NCBI RefSeq assembly: GCF_003201655.1
Contig: NZ_QJJU01000019.1
Location: 48,747-112,746, forward strand
Direction of reading: 5' to 3'
Source: Mycolicibacterium moriokaense
Lineage (GTDB): Bacteria; Actinomycetota; Actinomycetes; Mycobacteriales; Mycobacteriaceae
Length of the DNA: 64,000 nucleotides
Shown piece after piece: positions 42,364 to 50,629 of this stretch. The notes under the pieces were generated by a model. The model did not search any database and was not told the origin of the DNA. It saw only the letters and a program-made list of their open reading frames with translations. How positions within the stretch are numbered: the first letter of the stretch is position 1; each line of letters begins with the position of its first letter. The translations under genes were made by a program, and so were the position numbers.

Positions 42364-44190
42364 ATGACAGCAGCGACCATTCCAGGTCTTGACACCGCAC
42401 CGACTAAGCACAAGGGACTCCTCGCCTGGGTCTCCGAGGTCGCGGAGCTGACTCAGCCGGACCGGGTGGTGTTCGCCAACGGCTCAGAGGAAGAGGCCGC
42501 CGAGCTCACTCGGCAACTGGTCGAGGCGGGCACCTTCAAGAAGCTCGACGACAAGAAGAAGCCCAACTCCTACCTTGCGCTGTCTGATCCCTCCGACGTG
42601 GCGCGTGTCGAGTCCCGCACCTACATCTGCAGTGAGCGTGAGGTCGACGCGGGCCCGACCAACAACTGGATGGACCCTGCCGAGATGCGCGGCATCATGA
42701 CCGGCCTGTACCGGGGCTGTATGCGCGGCCGCACCATGTATGTGGTGCCCTTCTGCATGGGTCCGCTCGGCGCGGATGATCCCAAGCTCGGTGTTGAGCT
42801 CACCGACTCGGAGTACGTGGTCCTCTCGATGCGCACGATGACCCGGATGGGCAAGGCCGCGCTGGACAAGATGGGCGACGACGGCTTTTTCGTGAAGTGT
42901 CTGCACTCGGTCGGCGCGCCGCGCGAGGCCGGCCAGGCCGATGTGCCGTGGCCGTGCAACGACACGAAGTACATCACCCACTTCCCCGAGACCCGTGAGA
43001 TCTGGAGCTACGGCTCGGGCTACGGCGGCAACGCGCTGCTTGGCAAGAAGTGCTACTCGTTGCGTATCGCGTCGGCGATGGCCCACGACGAGGGCTGGCT
43101 CGCCGAGCACATGCTGATCCTCAAGCTGATCTCGCCGGAGAACAAGGCGTACTACATCGCCGCCGCGTTCCCGTCGGCGTGCGGCAAGACCAACCTCGCC
43201 ATGCTGCAGCCGACCATTCCGGGCTGGCGTGCCGAGACTGTCGGCGATGACATCGCGTGGATGCGGTTCGGCAAGGACGGCCGGCTCTACGCGGTCAACC
43301 CCGAGTTCGGCTTCTTCGGCGTCGCGCCAGGCACCAACTGGGACTCGAACCCGAACGCGATGAAGACGATCGAAGAGGGCAACACCGTCTTCACCAACGT
43401 CGCCCTAACCGACGACAACGACGTGTGGTGGGAAGGCCTCGAGGGCGACCCGCAGCACCTGATCGACTGGAAGGGCAACGAGTGGACTCCGGGCTCTGAC
43501 GTCAAGGCCGCACACCCGAACTCGCGCTACTGCACCCCAATCTCGCAGTGCCCGACGCTGGCGCCTGAGTGGGACGACCCGCAGGGCGTTCCGATCTCGG
43601 CGATCCTGTTCGGCGGCCGCCGCAAGACGACGGTGCCGCTGATCACCGAGGCCCGCGACTGGCAGCACGGTGTGTTCATCGGCGCCACACTCGGATCGGA
43701 GCAGACCGCGGCCGCCGAGGGCAAGGTCGGCACCGTGCGCCGCGACCCGATGGCGATGCTGCCGTTCCTCGGCTACAACGTCGGTGACTATTTCCAGCAC
43801 TGGATCAACATCGGCAAGAACGCCGACGAGTCCAAGATGCCGAAGGTGTTCTTCGTCAACTGGTTCCGCCGCGGCGACGACGGCCGGTTCCTGTGGCCAG
43901 GCTTCGGTGAGAACAGCCGCGTGCTCAAGTGGGCCATCGAGCGCATCGAGCACAAGGCCGACGGCAAGACCACGCCGATCGGCATCGTTCCGGCCGCCGC
44001 GGACATGGACCTCGACGGCCTCGATGTGGACGCCGCTGACGTCGACGAGGCGCTGGCCGTGAACGCCGATGAGTGGCGCGAAGAGGTGCCGCTGATCGAG
44101 GAGTGGTTCGAGTTCGTCGGCGAGAAGCTGCCGACCGGCATCAAGGACGAGTTCGACGCGCTGAAGCACCGCCTGGCCGAAGCCGACTAG
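42364..44190 (+). CDS. pckA: Phosphoenolpyruvate carboxykinase (GTP)
   Basis: 608 residues from ATG 42364, near the 606 of the tuberculosis enzyme. The kinase P-loop is PSACGKTNLAML with the hyperreactive Cys273; the substrate-binding RTMYVVPFCMGP and the NWFRRGDDGRFLWPGFGEN segment of GTP-type enzymes are intact. It makes PEP from oxaloacetate, the key step for growth on lipids. Strong leader and a 24-base-pair terminator surround it. The next gene is an acyl-CoA ligase rather than nadR as in M. tuberculosis. Confidence 0.97.
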   Translation: MTAATIPGLDTAPTKHKGLLAWVSEVAELTQPDRVVFANGSEEEAAELTRQLVEAGTFKKLDDKKKPNSYLALSDPSDVARVESRTYICSEREVDAGPTNNWMDPAEMRGIMTGLYRGCMRGRTMYVVPFCMGPLGADDPKLGVELTDSEYVVLSMRTMTRMGKAALDKMGDDGFFVKCLHSVGAPREAGQADVPWPCNDTKYITHFPETREIWSYGSGYGGNALLGKKCYSLRIASAMAHDEGWLAEHMLILKLISPENKAYYIAAAFPSACGKTNLAMLQPTIPGWRAETVGDDIAWMRFGKDGRLYAVNPEFGFFGVAPGTNWDSNPNAMKTIEEGNTVFTNVALTDDNDVWWEGLEGDPQHLIDWKGNEWTPGSDVKAAHPNSRYCTPISQCPTLAPEWDDPQGVPISAILFGGRRKTTVPLITEARDWQHGVFIGATLGSEQTAAAEGKVGTVRRDPMAMLPFLGYNVGDYFQHWINIGKNADESKMPKVFFVNWFRRGDDGRFLWPGFGENSRVLKWAIERIEHKADGKTTPIGIVPAAADMDLDGLDVDAADVDEALAVNADEWREEVPLIEEWFEFVGEKLPTGIKDEFDALKHRLAEAD

Positions 44191-44196
44191 TTTCGC

Positions 44197-44254
44197 CGAG
44201 CAGACGTAAAAGCCCCCGAATGTTACCGATTTCGGGGGCTTTTGCGTCTGCTCG
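44197..44254 (+). terminator. Long hairpin terminator after pckA
   Basis: Arms 44197-44220 and 44231-44254 pair over 24 bases, including one T-G wobble, with a 10-base loop. The upper stem is AAAAGCCCCCGAA paired with TTCGGGGGCTTTT, so the hairpin ends in a U tract. It begins 6 bases after the stop at 44190 and separates pckA from the next operon. Confidence 0.85.
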
Positions 44255-44271
44255 CCAAGAACCGCGACCCT

Positions 44272-44287
44272 CTTGACACCTGTCAAG
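44272..44287. promoter_or_regulatory. Palindrome CTTGACA-CC-TGTCAAG before the acyl-CoA ligase operon
   Basis: A perfect 16-base palindrome 23 bases upstream of ATG 44311. The inner 14 bases, TTGAC-ACCT-GTCAA, have the same arms and spacing as the site at 56146-56159. It also contains a TTGACA hexamer that could be a -35 box. Likely an operator for a TetR or GntR regulator. Confidence 0.55.
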
Positions 44288-44310
44288 TTGGGCCGTCGTA
44301 AAGTCGGCTC

Positions 44311-45822
44311 ATGCAGATTCGCGAGCATGCCGCCGCCAATCCCGACAAGCCCGCCATCATCCTCCATCCGGCAGGCACGGTGCTGACCTTCGCCGAGCTG
44401 GAGGCGCGCGCAAACCGGCTCGCCCATTTCTTCCGCAAGCACGGTCTGCGCGAGGGCGACGCCGTCGCCATCCTGATGGAGAACAACGAGCACTTCCACG
44501 CCGTCGCGTGGGCGGCGCGCCGCTGCGGGCTGTACTACGTCCCAATCAACACCCACCTGACCGCGGCCGAGGCGGCCTACATCATCGACAACAGCAATGC
44601 CAAGGCCGTCGTCGGCTCCGCGGCTTTGCGAAAGACTCTTGAGGGCCTCGCCGAGCACACACAGCCTGACGTCCGAATCATCGCCGACGACGATCTGGAC
44701 GGCTGGCATCGCTACCCGGAATGTGTTGCAGATCAACCCGATACGCCGATCGACGATGAGATCGAAGGTGACCTACTCCAGTACTCGTCAGGCACGACGG
44801 GCAGGCCGAAGGGCATCAAACGCGAGCTTCTGCACCTCCCGCCCGCCGAGGTGCCCGGGTTGATGTCGGCGTTGGTCAGCTTCTGGCTGGATCCCGAGGC
44901 CGTGTACATCAGTCCTGCCCCGCTGTACCACACGGCGCCGTCGGTGTGGTCGATGCAGATTCAGAGCGCAGGCATCACCACGGTGGTGTTGGAGAAGTTC
45001 GACGCCGAGGGCTGCCTCGATGCCATCCAGCGCCACCGTGTCACCCACGGCCAGTTCGTCCCCGTGATGTTCACCCGGATGCTGAAACTGCCCGAATCCG
45101 TGCGTAGCTCGTATGACCTGTCGAGCCTCAAACGCGCGATGCATGCCGCGGCGCCGTGCCCGGTCGAGATCAAGAAGCAGATGATGGATTGGTGGGGGCC
45201 GATCATCGACGAGTACTACGCCTCCTCCGAGGCCATCGGGTCGACGTTGATCACCGCTGACGATTGGCTGGCACACCCCGGGTCGGTCGGCAAGCCGATG
45301 ATGGGCGCGCTGCACATCCTCGACGAGGACGGCAACGAACTGCCCCCTGGTGAGGCTGGCGAGATCTACTTCGAAGGCGGCCTCGACTTCGAATACCTCA
45401 ACGACGCGGAGAAGACCGCCAAGTCACGCGATACGCACGGCTGGAAAACCGTCGGCGACATCGGGTATCTCGACGAGGAGGGATACCTCTATCTGACGGA
45501 CCGGCGCCACCACATGATCATCTCCGGCGGGGTGAACATCTACCCGCAGGAAGCGGAGAACATCCTCGTCACCCATCCAAAGGTGATGGACGCCGCGGTG
45601 TTCGGCATCCCTGATGACGAGATGGGCCAGAGCGTCAAGAGCGTCGTGCAGACGGTGGAGCCCGCCGACGCCACCGCCGAGTTCGGTGAAGAGCTGCTTG
45701 GCTGGCTGCGAGAGCGGTTGGCGCACTACAAGTGTCCGCGGTCGATCTCGTTCGAGGCGCAGTTGCCGCGCACCGATACCGGCAAGCTGTACAAGCAGGA
45801 GCTGATAAACAGGTATTCATGA
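44311..45822 (+). CDS. Acyl-CoA synthetase (FadD4-like)
   Basis: 503 residues. ANL superfamily motifs are complete: LQYSSGTTGRPKGI (ATP), DEYYASSEAIGSTL, YLTDRRHHMIISGGVNIYPQ for the hinge, and the catalytic Lys in PRTDTGKLYKQEL. It activates a carboxylic acid to an acyl-CoA. Position matches fadD4 (Rv0214) although nadR and Rv0213c are absent. It is the first gene of a three-gene operon with a hydratase (4-base overlap) and a Rieske oxygenase. The substrate could be a steroid or other alicyclic acid. Confidence 0.85.
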   Translation: MQIREHAAANPDKPAIILHPAGTVLTFAELEARANRLAHFFRKHGLREGDAVAILMENNEHFHAVAWAARRCGLYYVPINTHLTAAEAAYIIDNSNAKAVVGSAALRKTLEGLAEHTQPDVRIIADDDLDGWHRYPECVADQPDTPIDDEIEGDLLQYSSGTTGRPKGIKRELLHLPPAEVPGLMSALVSFWLDPEAVYISPAPLYHTAPSVWSMQIQSAGITTVVLEKFDAEGCLDAIQRHRVTHGQFVPVMFTRMLKLPESVRSSYDLSSLKRAMHAAAPCPVEIKKQMMDWWGPIIDEYYASSEAIGSTLITADDWLAHPGSVGKPMMGALHILDEDGNELPPGEAGEIYFEGGLDFEYLNDAEKTAKSRDTHGWKTVGDIGYLDEEGYLYLTDRRHHMIISGGVNIYPQEAENILVTHPKVMDAAVFGIPDDEMGQSVKSVVQTVEPADATAEFGEELLGWLRERLAHYKCPRSISFEAQLPRTDTGKLYKQELINRYS

Positions 45823-46736
45823 CACGCGTCGAGCTCGCCGGGGGCGTCGTCGTAGCGGTCGGATCGCCCTCCGACGACGCGACTTTCACGTTGACCGAAG
45901 CGCCGTCCGATGACCGTCGCGCCATCACCGTGCCGTCGGTATCCGACGCACTCGCCGAACTCACCGAGCGCTGCCAACGCTGGCCGCAGGCCGCGGCCGT
46001 CTGCGACGACGTGCTGCGCTCGATCGACCCCGCCGGACCGACTCGCGCCGGAGTCATCACCGAATCGCTGGCGTACTCGACGTTGCAGTCGGGACCGGAG
46101 TTCGCGCGTTGGCTGGTCGAACGCGGCCCTGCCGCCGTTCCCACCATCCCCGATCCGGTGCACGCCGACCGCGACGGCGATCGACTGCGCATCCGCTTCA
46201 ACCGCCCGCGTCGGCACAACGCGTTCTCGACCGACATGCGCGCCGCGCTTCTCGAGGCGCTCGAGGTCGCGCGACTCGACCCGTCGGTAACGGGGGTGGT
46301 GCTGACCGGCAACGGCCCGTCGTTCTGCAGCGGTGGAGATCTTGACGAGTTCGGCACCTTTGCCGACCCCGCAGCCGCCCACCTCGCCCGGACCCGCCAC
46401 AGCCCTGCGCTGGTGCTCGACGAGGTCACCAACCGTCTGGGCCGCAGATGCCGTGCCGTGGTGCACGGACAGGTGCTGGGCAGCGGGCTGGAAATGGCTG
46501 CCTATTGCGGATGGGTGCAGGCGCATCCCGACGCCGTGCTGGGGCTGCCTGAGCTGGGCCTCGGCTTGATTCCCGGCGCGGGCGGCACCGTCAGCATCAC
46601 CCGGCGTATTGGCCGGTGGCGAACCGCCTACTTGGTGTTGTCCGGCCGGACGATCGACCCGCCGACGGCCTTGCGGTGGGGACTCATCGACGAAATCAGC
46701 GACTTCGGCGTGTTTGGTAGCGCTGAGCGCGACTAA
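45819..46736 (+). CDS. Enoyl-CoA hydratase/isomerase family protein
   Basis: 305 residues from ATG 45819, overlapping the ligase stop by 4 bases. The last 190 residues are a crotonase: RIRFNRPRRHNAFSTDMRAA, oxyanion hole NGPSFCSGGDLDEF and SGLEMAAYCGWV with the first Glu, then LGLPELGLGLIPGAGGT with the second Glu, so hydratase chemistry is possible. The first 110 residues are an unusual extension with Asp/Glu-rich sequence. Probably acts on the CoA thioester made by the ligase. Confidence 0.85.
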   Translation: MTRVELAGGVVVAVGSPSDDATFTLTEAPSDDRRAITVPSVSDALAELTERCQRWPQAAAVCDDVLRSIDPAGPTRAGVITESLAYSTLQSGPEFARWLVERGPAAVPTIPDPVHADRDGDRLRIRFNRPRRHNAFSTDMRAALLEALEVARLDPSVTGVVLTGNGPSFCSGGDLDEFGTFADPAAAHLARTRHSPALVLDEVTNRLGRRCRAVVHGQVLGSGLEMAAYCGWVQAHPDAVLGLPELGLGLIPGAGGTVSITRRIGRWRTAYLVLSGRTIDPPTALRWGLIDEISDFGVFGSAERD

Positions 46737-46772
46737 CCACGCCGAAATCGCATAAGTGGCAGGCTGGCAAGC

Positions 46773-47726
46773 ATGGGGTTGCCCAGCATGCGACCCACCG
46801 GCTGGTTTCAGGTGGCATGGAGCGCCGACCTCGACGTCGGCGACGTCATGGCGCTGCATTACTTCGGTGAAGACCTGGTCGCGTTCCGGGATCTCGGCGG
46901 CGTGGTCCGTGTACTCGACGCGCATTGCAGGCACCTCGGCGCCGACCTGTCCCACGGCGGCTGCGTCGTCGAGGGAGGCATCCAATGTCCGCTGCACGGC
47001 TGGGTGTGGGGCGGCGACGGCCGCAACGTTCACATTCCCTACGAACAGTGCCCCGTCGACGACCGCTCGGTGCGGACCTGGGCCGCCACCGAGCTCAACG
47101 AATGCATCTACATCTGGCACGGGACCAAGCAGCCAGACCCGCTCTGGCCGGTGCCGGACATGTACCGAGAGCTCAACGGCCCGGTCACACGGCACTACTT
47201 CCGGCCGGTCGGGCCCGATGAGAAACAGTTCTTCGGTGGGATAGCGGTACCTCCGCAGTTGGTCGTCGAGAACACCGTGGACGTGCAGCACTATCGTTTC
47301 GTACATCGCGTCCCACTGAGCCCGACCGTGATTGCCGCGGCCTCGAACGCATCGACGTGGCACGCCAAGTTGGCATTCGGTGGAGGCGATCCTGTCGAAG
47401 TGTGGTGGTACGGCGTCGGTTTGGGCTTCAAATGTGAGGACCACGGCGACGGACGGCAGATCGTGTCCGTCTGCCCTACCCCCGTTGACGACAGCACCAT
47501 CGACGTCTTCGCCACATACTGGGTATCCGAGGACGTCGACTACGACGATAGGTTGGCCGCGGTCAAACGCCTACTGGCCGACGACATCCCGATCTGGGCA
47601 CATCAGCGTTACCAGGACGACCCTGTGCTTGCGCCGTCGGAGGCCGAAGACTTCAGGCATCTGCGCGAATGGGCGAGCGGCTTCTACCCGTCGGCTCAGC
47701 CCGATCTGCGCAGCGTAACCCTGTAG
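46773..47726 (+). CDS. Rieske non-haem iron oxygenase, KshA-like
   Basis: 317 residues. Rieske cluster C52-x-H54 and C72-x2-H75 (DAHCRHLGADL; QCPLHGWVWG). Mononuclear iron ligands N167, D170, H173 and H178 are in VVENTVDVQHYRFVH. This matches the oxygenase part of 3-ketosteroid 9-alpha-hydroxylase or related steroid hydroxylases, though it is shorter than KshA. A reductase (KshB-like) is not in the window, so it would be borrowed from elsewhere. Convergent with the GntR gene, overlapping by 31 bases. Confidence 0.85.
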   Translation: MGLPSMRPTGWFQVAWSADLDVGDVMALHYFGEDLVAFRDLGGVVRVLDAHCRHLGADLSHGGCVVEGGIQCPLHGWVWGGDGRNVHIPYEQCPVDDRSVRTWAATELNECIYIWHGTKQPDPLWPVPDMYRELNGPVTRHYFRPVGPDEKQFFGGIAVPPQLVVENTVDVQHYRFVHRVPLSPTVIAAASNASTWHAKLAFGGGDPVEVWWYGVGLGFKCEDHGDGRQIVSVCPTPVDDSTIDVFATYWVSEDVDYDDRLAAVKRLLADDIPIWAHQRYQDDPVLAPSEAEDFRHLREWASGFYPSAQPDLRSVTL

Positions 47727-48427
47727 GTGTACTGCTCGGGCAGGAAGTGGCTCACCGACAGTTCGACGGGTCTACTACTGGCGTCCGAGTACAGCCGGTC
47801 GACCCGCAGCATCGGATGTCCCGCCACGCACCCCACCGCGTCGGCCACGCCGTCATCAGCGGGCGCGACCGTAATCGACTGCGCCGCTTCGGTGATCGGC
47901 TCTGAAAGATGCGGTTCAAGCAACCCGATGACGGTGTGCGTGCCGACGGCTCCTTCGGCCAGCGCCTGCGATGCCAGCACCGGCTGCGCCACCGACGGCA
48001 CCAGATGCACTGTGGTCAAGACGAACGGCACACCGTCGTGCAGCCGCCGAAACACCACCGTGTAGACGACGTCGTCGTCCAGCCGCAGTCGGCTGGCGGC
48101 GTCGACGTCGACCCGGCGCTGCAGCCCGGCCCGCACCTCCATCGTGGTGTCGTCTGACAGGCTCATCAAGTCTTCGATCGACCCGAGCTGACGCAGATAG
48201 CGTCGGCCAGTTTCGCTGGCATAGGTGCCACGGCCCGGCACCCGATACACCATGCCCTCGGAGACCAGGTCCTGAAACGCCCGCCGCACCGTCTGCCGCG
48301 ACAAGCCGTGCCGTTCAACAAGTTCCGACTCGGTGGGCAACCGGGTGCCGTCGCGGTAGTGCCCAGCGGCGATCTCGCCGCGAAGCCGGTCGCGCAGCGT
48401 CTGATACGCCGGCGCGGTGCGCATCAT
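47696..48427 (-). CDS. GntR/HutC family regulator with UTRA domain
   Basis: 243 residues. N-terminal winged helix LRDRLRGEIAAGHYRDGTRL, TESELVERHGLSRQTVRRAF and DLVSEGMVYRVPGRGTYASE; the UTRA ligand domain follows (DDDVVYTVVFRRLHDGVPFV; LYSDASSRPVELSVSHFLP). The final YRVTLRRSG is common. It lies 23 bases downstream of the acyl-CoA dehydrogenase in the same direction. It may control the island and bind a CoA-linked or carboxylic acid ligand. Confidence 0.9.
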   Translation of the reverse strand: MMRTAPAYQTLRDRLRGEIAAGHYRDGTRLPTESELVERHGLSRQTVRRAFQDLVSEGMVYRVPGRGTYASETGRRYLRQLGSIEDLMSLSDDTTMEVRAGLQRRVDVDAASRLRLDDDVVYTVVFRRLHDGVPFVLTTVHLVPSVAQPVLASQALAEGAVGTHTVIGLLEPHLSEPITEAAQSITVAPADDGVADAVGCVAGHPMLRVDRLYSDASSRPVELSVSHFLPEQYTYRVTLRRSG

Positions 48428-48450
48428 GTGCTCCTCACGTCCGCTCGCAA

Positions 48451-49605
48451 CTAGATCCCGCCGCGGGCGACGAGTTGCCCGGCGATCACGTTGCGCTGGA
48501 TTTCGTTGGTGCCCTCGCCGACGATCATCAGCGGCGCATCCCGGAAGTAGCGCTCGACGTCGAATTCGGTGGAGTAGCCGTAGCCGCCGTGGATTCGGAC
48601 TGCGTTCAGCGCGATCTCCATAGCAACCTCGGAGGCGAACAGCTTGGCCATCCCGGCTTCCATGTCGGCGCGCTCGCCGGCGTCGTAGCGGTCGGCCGCA
48701 TACAGCGTGAGCTGGCGAGCGGCGGTCAGCTTGGTGGCCATGTCGGCCAGATAATGGCCGACCGCTTGGTGCTTCCAGATCGGTTGGCCGAAGCTCTCCC
48801 GCTCCTGGGCATACCGGAGCGCGTCCTCCAGCGCGGCCGTCGCCACCCCCAGCGCGCGGGAGGCCACCTGAATGCGGCCCGTCTCAAGGCCTTTCATCAT
48901 TTGCGCGAAGCCCTTCCCCGGCTCACCGCCAAGGATCGCCGACCCGGGCACTCGGCAGTCGTCGAATGTCAGCTCACAGGTCTCGACGCCCTTGTAGCCC
49001 AGCTTGGGCAGATCCCGCGACACCGTCAGGCCGGGCCCGTGCTCGGCGAGCACCACCGAGATGCCTTTGTGAGCGGGCTTGGCAGCAGGATCGGTCTTGC
49101 ACAGCAGCGCGATCAGACCGGACCGGCGGGCGTTGCTGATCCACGTCTTGGACCCGTTGATCACCAGCTCGTCGCCTTCCGCGACGGCGGTCGTCTTCAT
49201 GTTCTGCAGATCCGAGCCGCCGCCCGGCTCCGTAAGCGCCATGGTGGCCCGCAGTTCGCCGGTGGCCATTGCGGGCAGGTACGTGCGCTTCTGTTCCTCG
49301 GTGCCGAACAGGTCCAGCAGCTTGGCGACGACGGTGTGCCCGCCCATCGCGCCTGCAAGGCTCATCCAGCCCCGTGACAGCTCCTGGGTGACCAGCACAT
49401 AGCACCGCGTCGACACCGGCGAGCCGCCGTAGGACTCCGGGATCGCCAGCCCGTAGATCCCGATGCGCTTCATCTGCTCGATCCACGCCTCCGGGTACTC
49501 GTTGGCGTGCTCGACGTCGCGGACGGTCGGTTTCACATCCCGGTCGATGAATGCCCGCACGGTCTCGACCAGCATGGTTTCTTCGTCAGTCATATGTACG
49601 GCCAT
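48451..49605 (-). CDS. Acyl-CoA dehydrogenase (FadE3-like)
   Basis: About 384 residues from ATG 49605; ATG 49593 is an alternative. All ACAD landmarks are present: ALTEPGGGSDLQNMKTTAVA, the flavin region ITWISNARR-like (GSKTWISNARRSG), GLETGRIQVASRALGVATAA, RESFGQPIWKHQAVGHYLAD and GGYGYSTEFDVERYFRDAPL, then EGTNEIQRNVIAG. FAD-linked dehydrogenation of an acyl-CoA. Divergent from the hydratase with a gap of only 21 bases, so their promoters overlap. Corresponds in place to fadE3 (Rv0215c). Confidence 0.9.
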   Translation of the reverse strand: MAVHMTDEETMLVETVRAFIDRDVKPTVRDVEHANEYPEAWIEQMKRIGIYGLAIPESYGGSPVSTRCYVLVTQELSRGWMSLAGAMGGHTVVAKLLDLFGTEEQKRTYLPAMATGELRATMALTEPGGGSDLQNMKTTAVAEGDELVINGSKTWISNARRSGLIALLCKTDPAAKPAHKGISVVLAEHGPGLTVSRDLPKLGYKGVETCELTFDDCRVPGSAILGGEPGKGFAQMMKGLETGRIQVASRALGVATAALEDALRYAQERESFGQPIWKHQAVGHYLADMATKLTAARQLTLYAADRYDAGERADMEAGMAKLFASEVAMEIALNAVRIHGGYGYSTEFDVERYFRDAPLMIVGEGTNEIQRNVIAGQLVARGGI

Positions 49606-49626
49606 ATTGACACTTTGTGCGACCAA

Positions 49627-50616
49627 ATGGCAACATCTGCGGCTGTGAGCGGCCCATACTTCGACGACCTGGAGGTCGGTCAGGTCTTCGACTCTGCACC
49701 CTCGATGACACTGACCGCGGGCGCTGCGGCCGCGCACCAGTCGATCATCGGCGATCGCCTTCGGCTCGCGCTGGACACCCACCTCACGTACGCGGTGACC
49801 GGGGCGACGACGGCGCTGGCACATCCCGCTCTGGTCTGCGATGTGGCGATCGGGCAGAGCACGCTGGTCACCCAGCGGGTCAAGGCCAACCTGTTCTATC
49901 GCGGCCTGACATTCCACCGGTTCCCGGTCATCGGCGACAGCCTCTTCACCAGGACCGAAGTGGTCGGGCTGAAGCAGAACTCGGCCAAACCCGGTCGCGC
50001 GCCGACCGGCCTGGCGGCGCTGCGGATGACCGCCGTCGACCACATCGGCAGGCTGGTGCTCGACTTCTACCGCTGTGCGATGCTTCCGCTGAGCACCGAC
50101 ATCGAGACCGGCCGCACAGACGATCTGTCCGACATCGGCGCGGATCTTGCGTCGCCGCCCGACCCGACCGCCGAATGGGACGCCGCCGCATACCGCGAGA
50201 AGGTGCCTGGTGCGCATTTCGACCCCGGCCTCGCAGGTGCGGTGCTGCGCAGCACCGGCGACGTGGTCAGCAGCGCACCGGAGCTAGCGCGGCTGACGCT
50301 GAACATCGCAGCGACACACCATGATTCGCGCGTCGGTGGCCAGCGCCTCGTCTATGGCGGGCACACCATCGGGTTGGCCGTGGCGCAGGCGACGCGGCTG
50401 CTGCCCGATCTCGTCACCGTGCTTGGCTGGGAATCCTGCGATCACACCGGGCCTGTACACGAGGGCGACACGCTGTACAGCGAGCTGCACGTCGACGGTG
50501 CAGTGCCTCGGCCGGACGGTCGCGGCGGTGTGCTCAAGCTGCGGTCGCTGGTCTACGCAGTGGGCGACCCCGATCGGCAAGTACTGGACTATCGGTTCAC
50601 CGCGCTGCAGTTCTGA
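49627..50616 (+). CDS. Double-hotdog hydratase/dehydratase (Rv0216-like)
   Basis: 329 residues from ATG 49627. MaoC/hotdog fold in two halves: FDDLEVGQVFDSAPSMTLTA, AAHQSIIGDRLRLALD with the first half, then FDPGLAGAVLRSTGDVVSSA and ATHHDSRVGGQRLVYGGHTI in the second, where Asp and His are the typical hydratase residues. Length and layout match Rv0216, whose structure has two hotdog domains. It likely hydrates an unsaturated CoA thioester made by the divergent acyl-CoA dehydrogenase. Confidence 0.87.
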   Translation: MATSAAVSGPYFDDLEVGQVFDSAPSMTLTAGAAAAHQSIIGDRLRLALDTHLTYAVTGATTALAHPALVCDVAIGQSTLVTQRVKANLFYRGLTFHRFPVIGDSLFTRTEVVGLKQNSAKPGRAPTGLAALRMTAVDHIGRLVLDFYRCAMLPLSTDIETGRTDDLSDIGADLASPPDPTAEWDAAAYREKVPGAHFDPGLAGAVLRSTGDVVSSAPELARLTLNIAATHHDSRVGGQRLVYGGHTIGLAVAQATRLLPDLVTVLGWESCDHTGPVHEGDTLYSELHVDGAVPRPDGRGGVLKLRSLVYAVGDPDRQVLDYRFTALQF

Positions 50617-50629
50617 GCACAATGAGCGG

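Noticed and set aside
44191..44254. A small RNA or repeat element after pckA
   Set aside because: The perfect stem with U tract is better explained as the pckA terminator; no promoter was seen.
43405..44736. A 443-codon frame opposite pckA, its terminator and the ligase
   Set aside because: It would run through the strong terminator hairpin and two certain genes, and its translation has no known motif.
49607..49622. A third full copy of the TTGAC-N4-GTCAA operator in the fadE3/hydratase gap
   Set aside because: Only the left arm TTGAC is present; the right side reads TGTGC.
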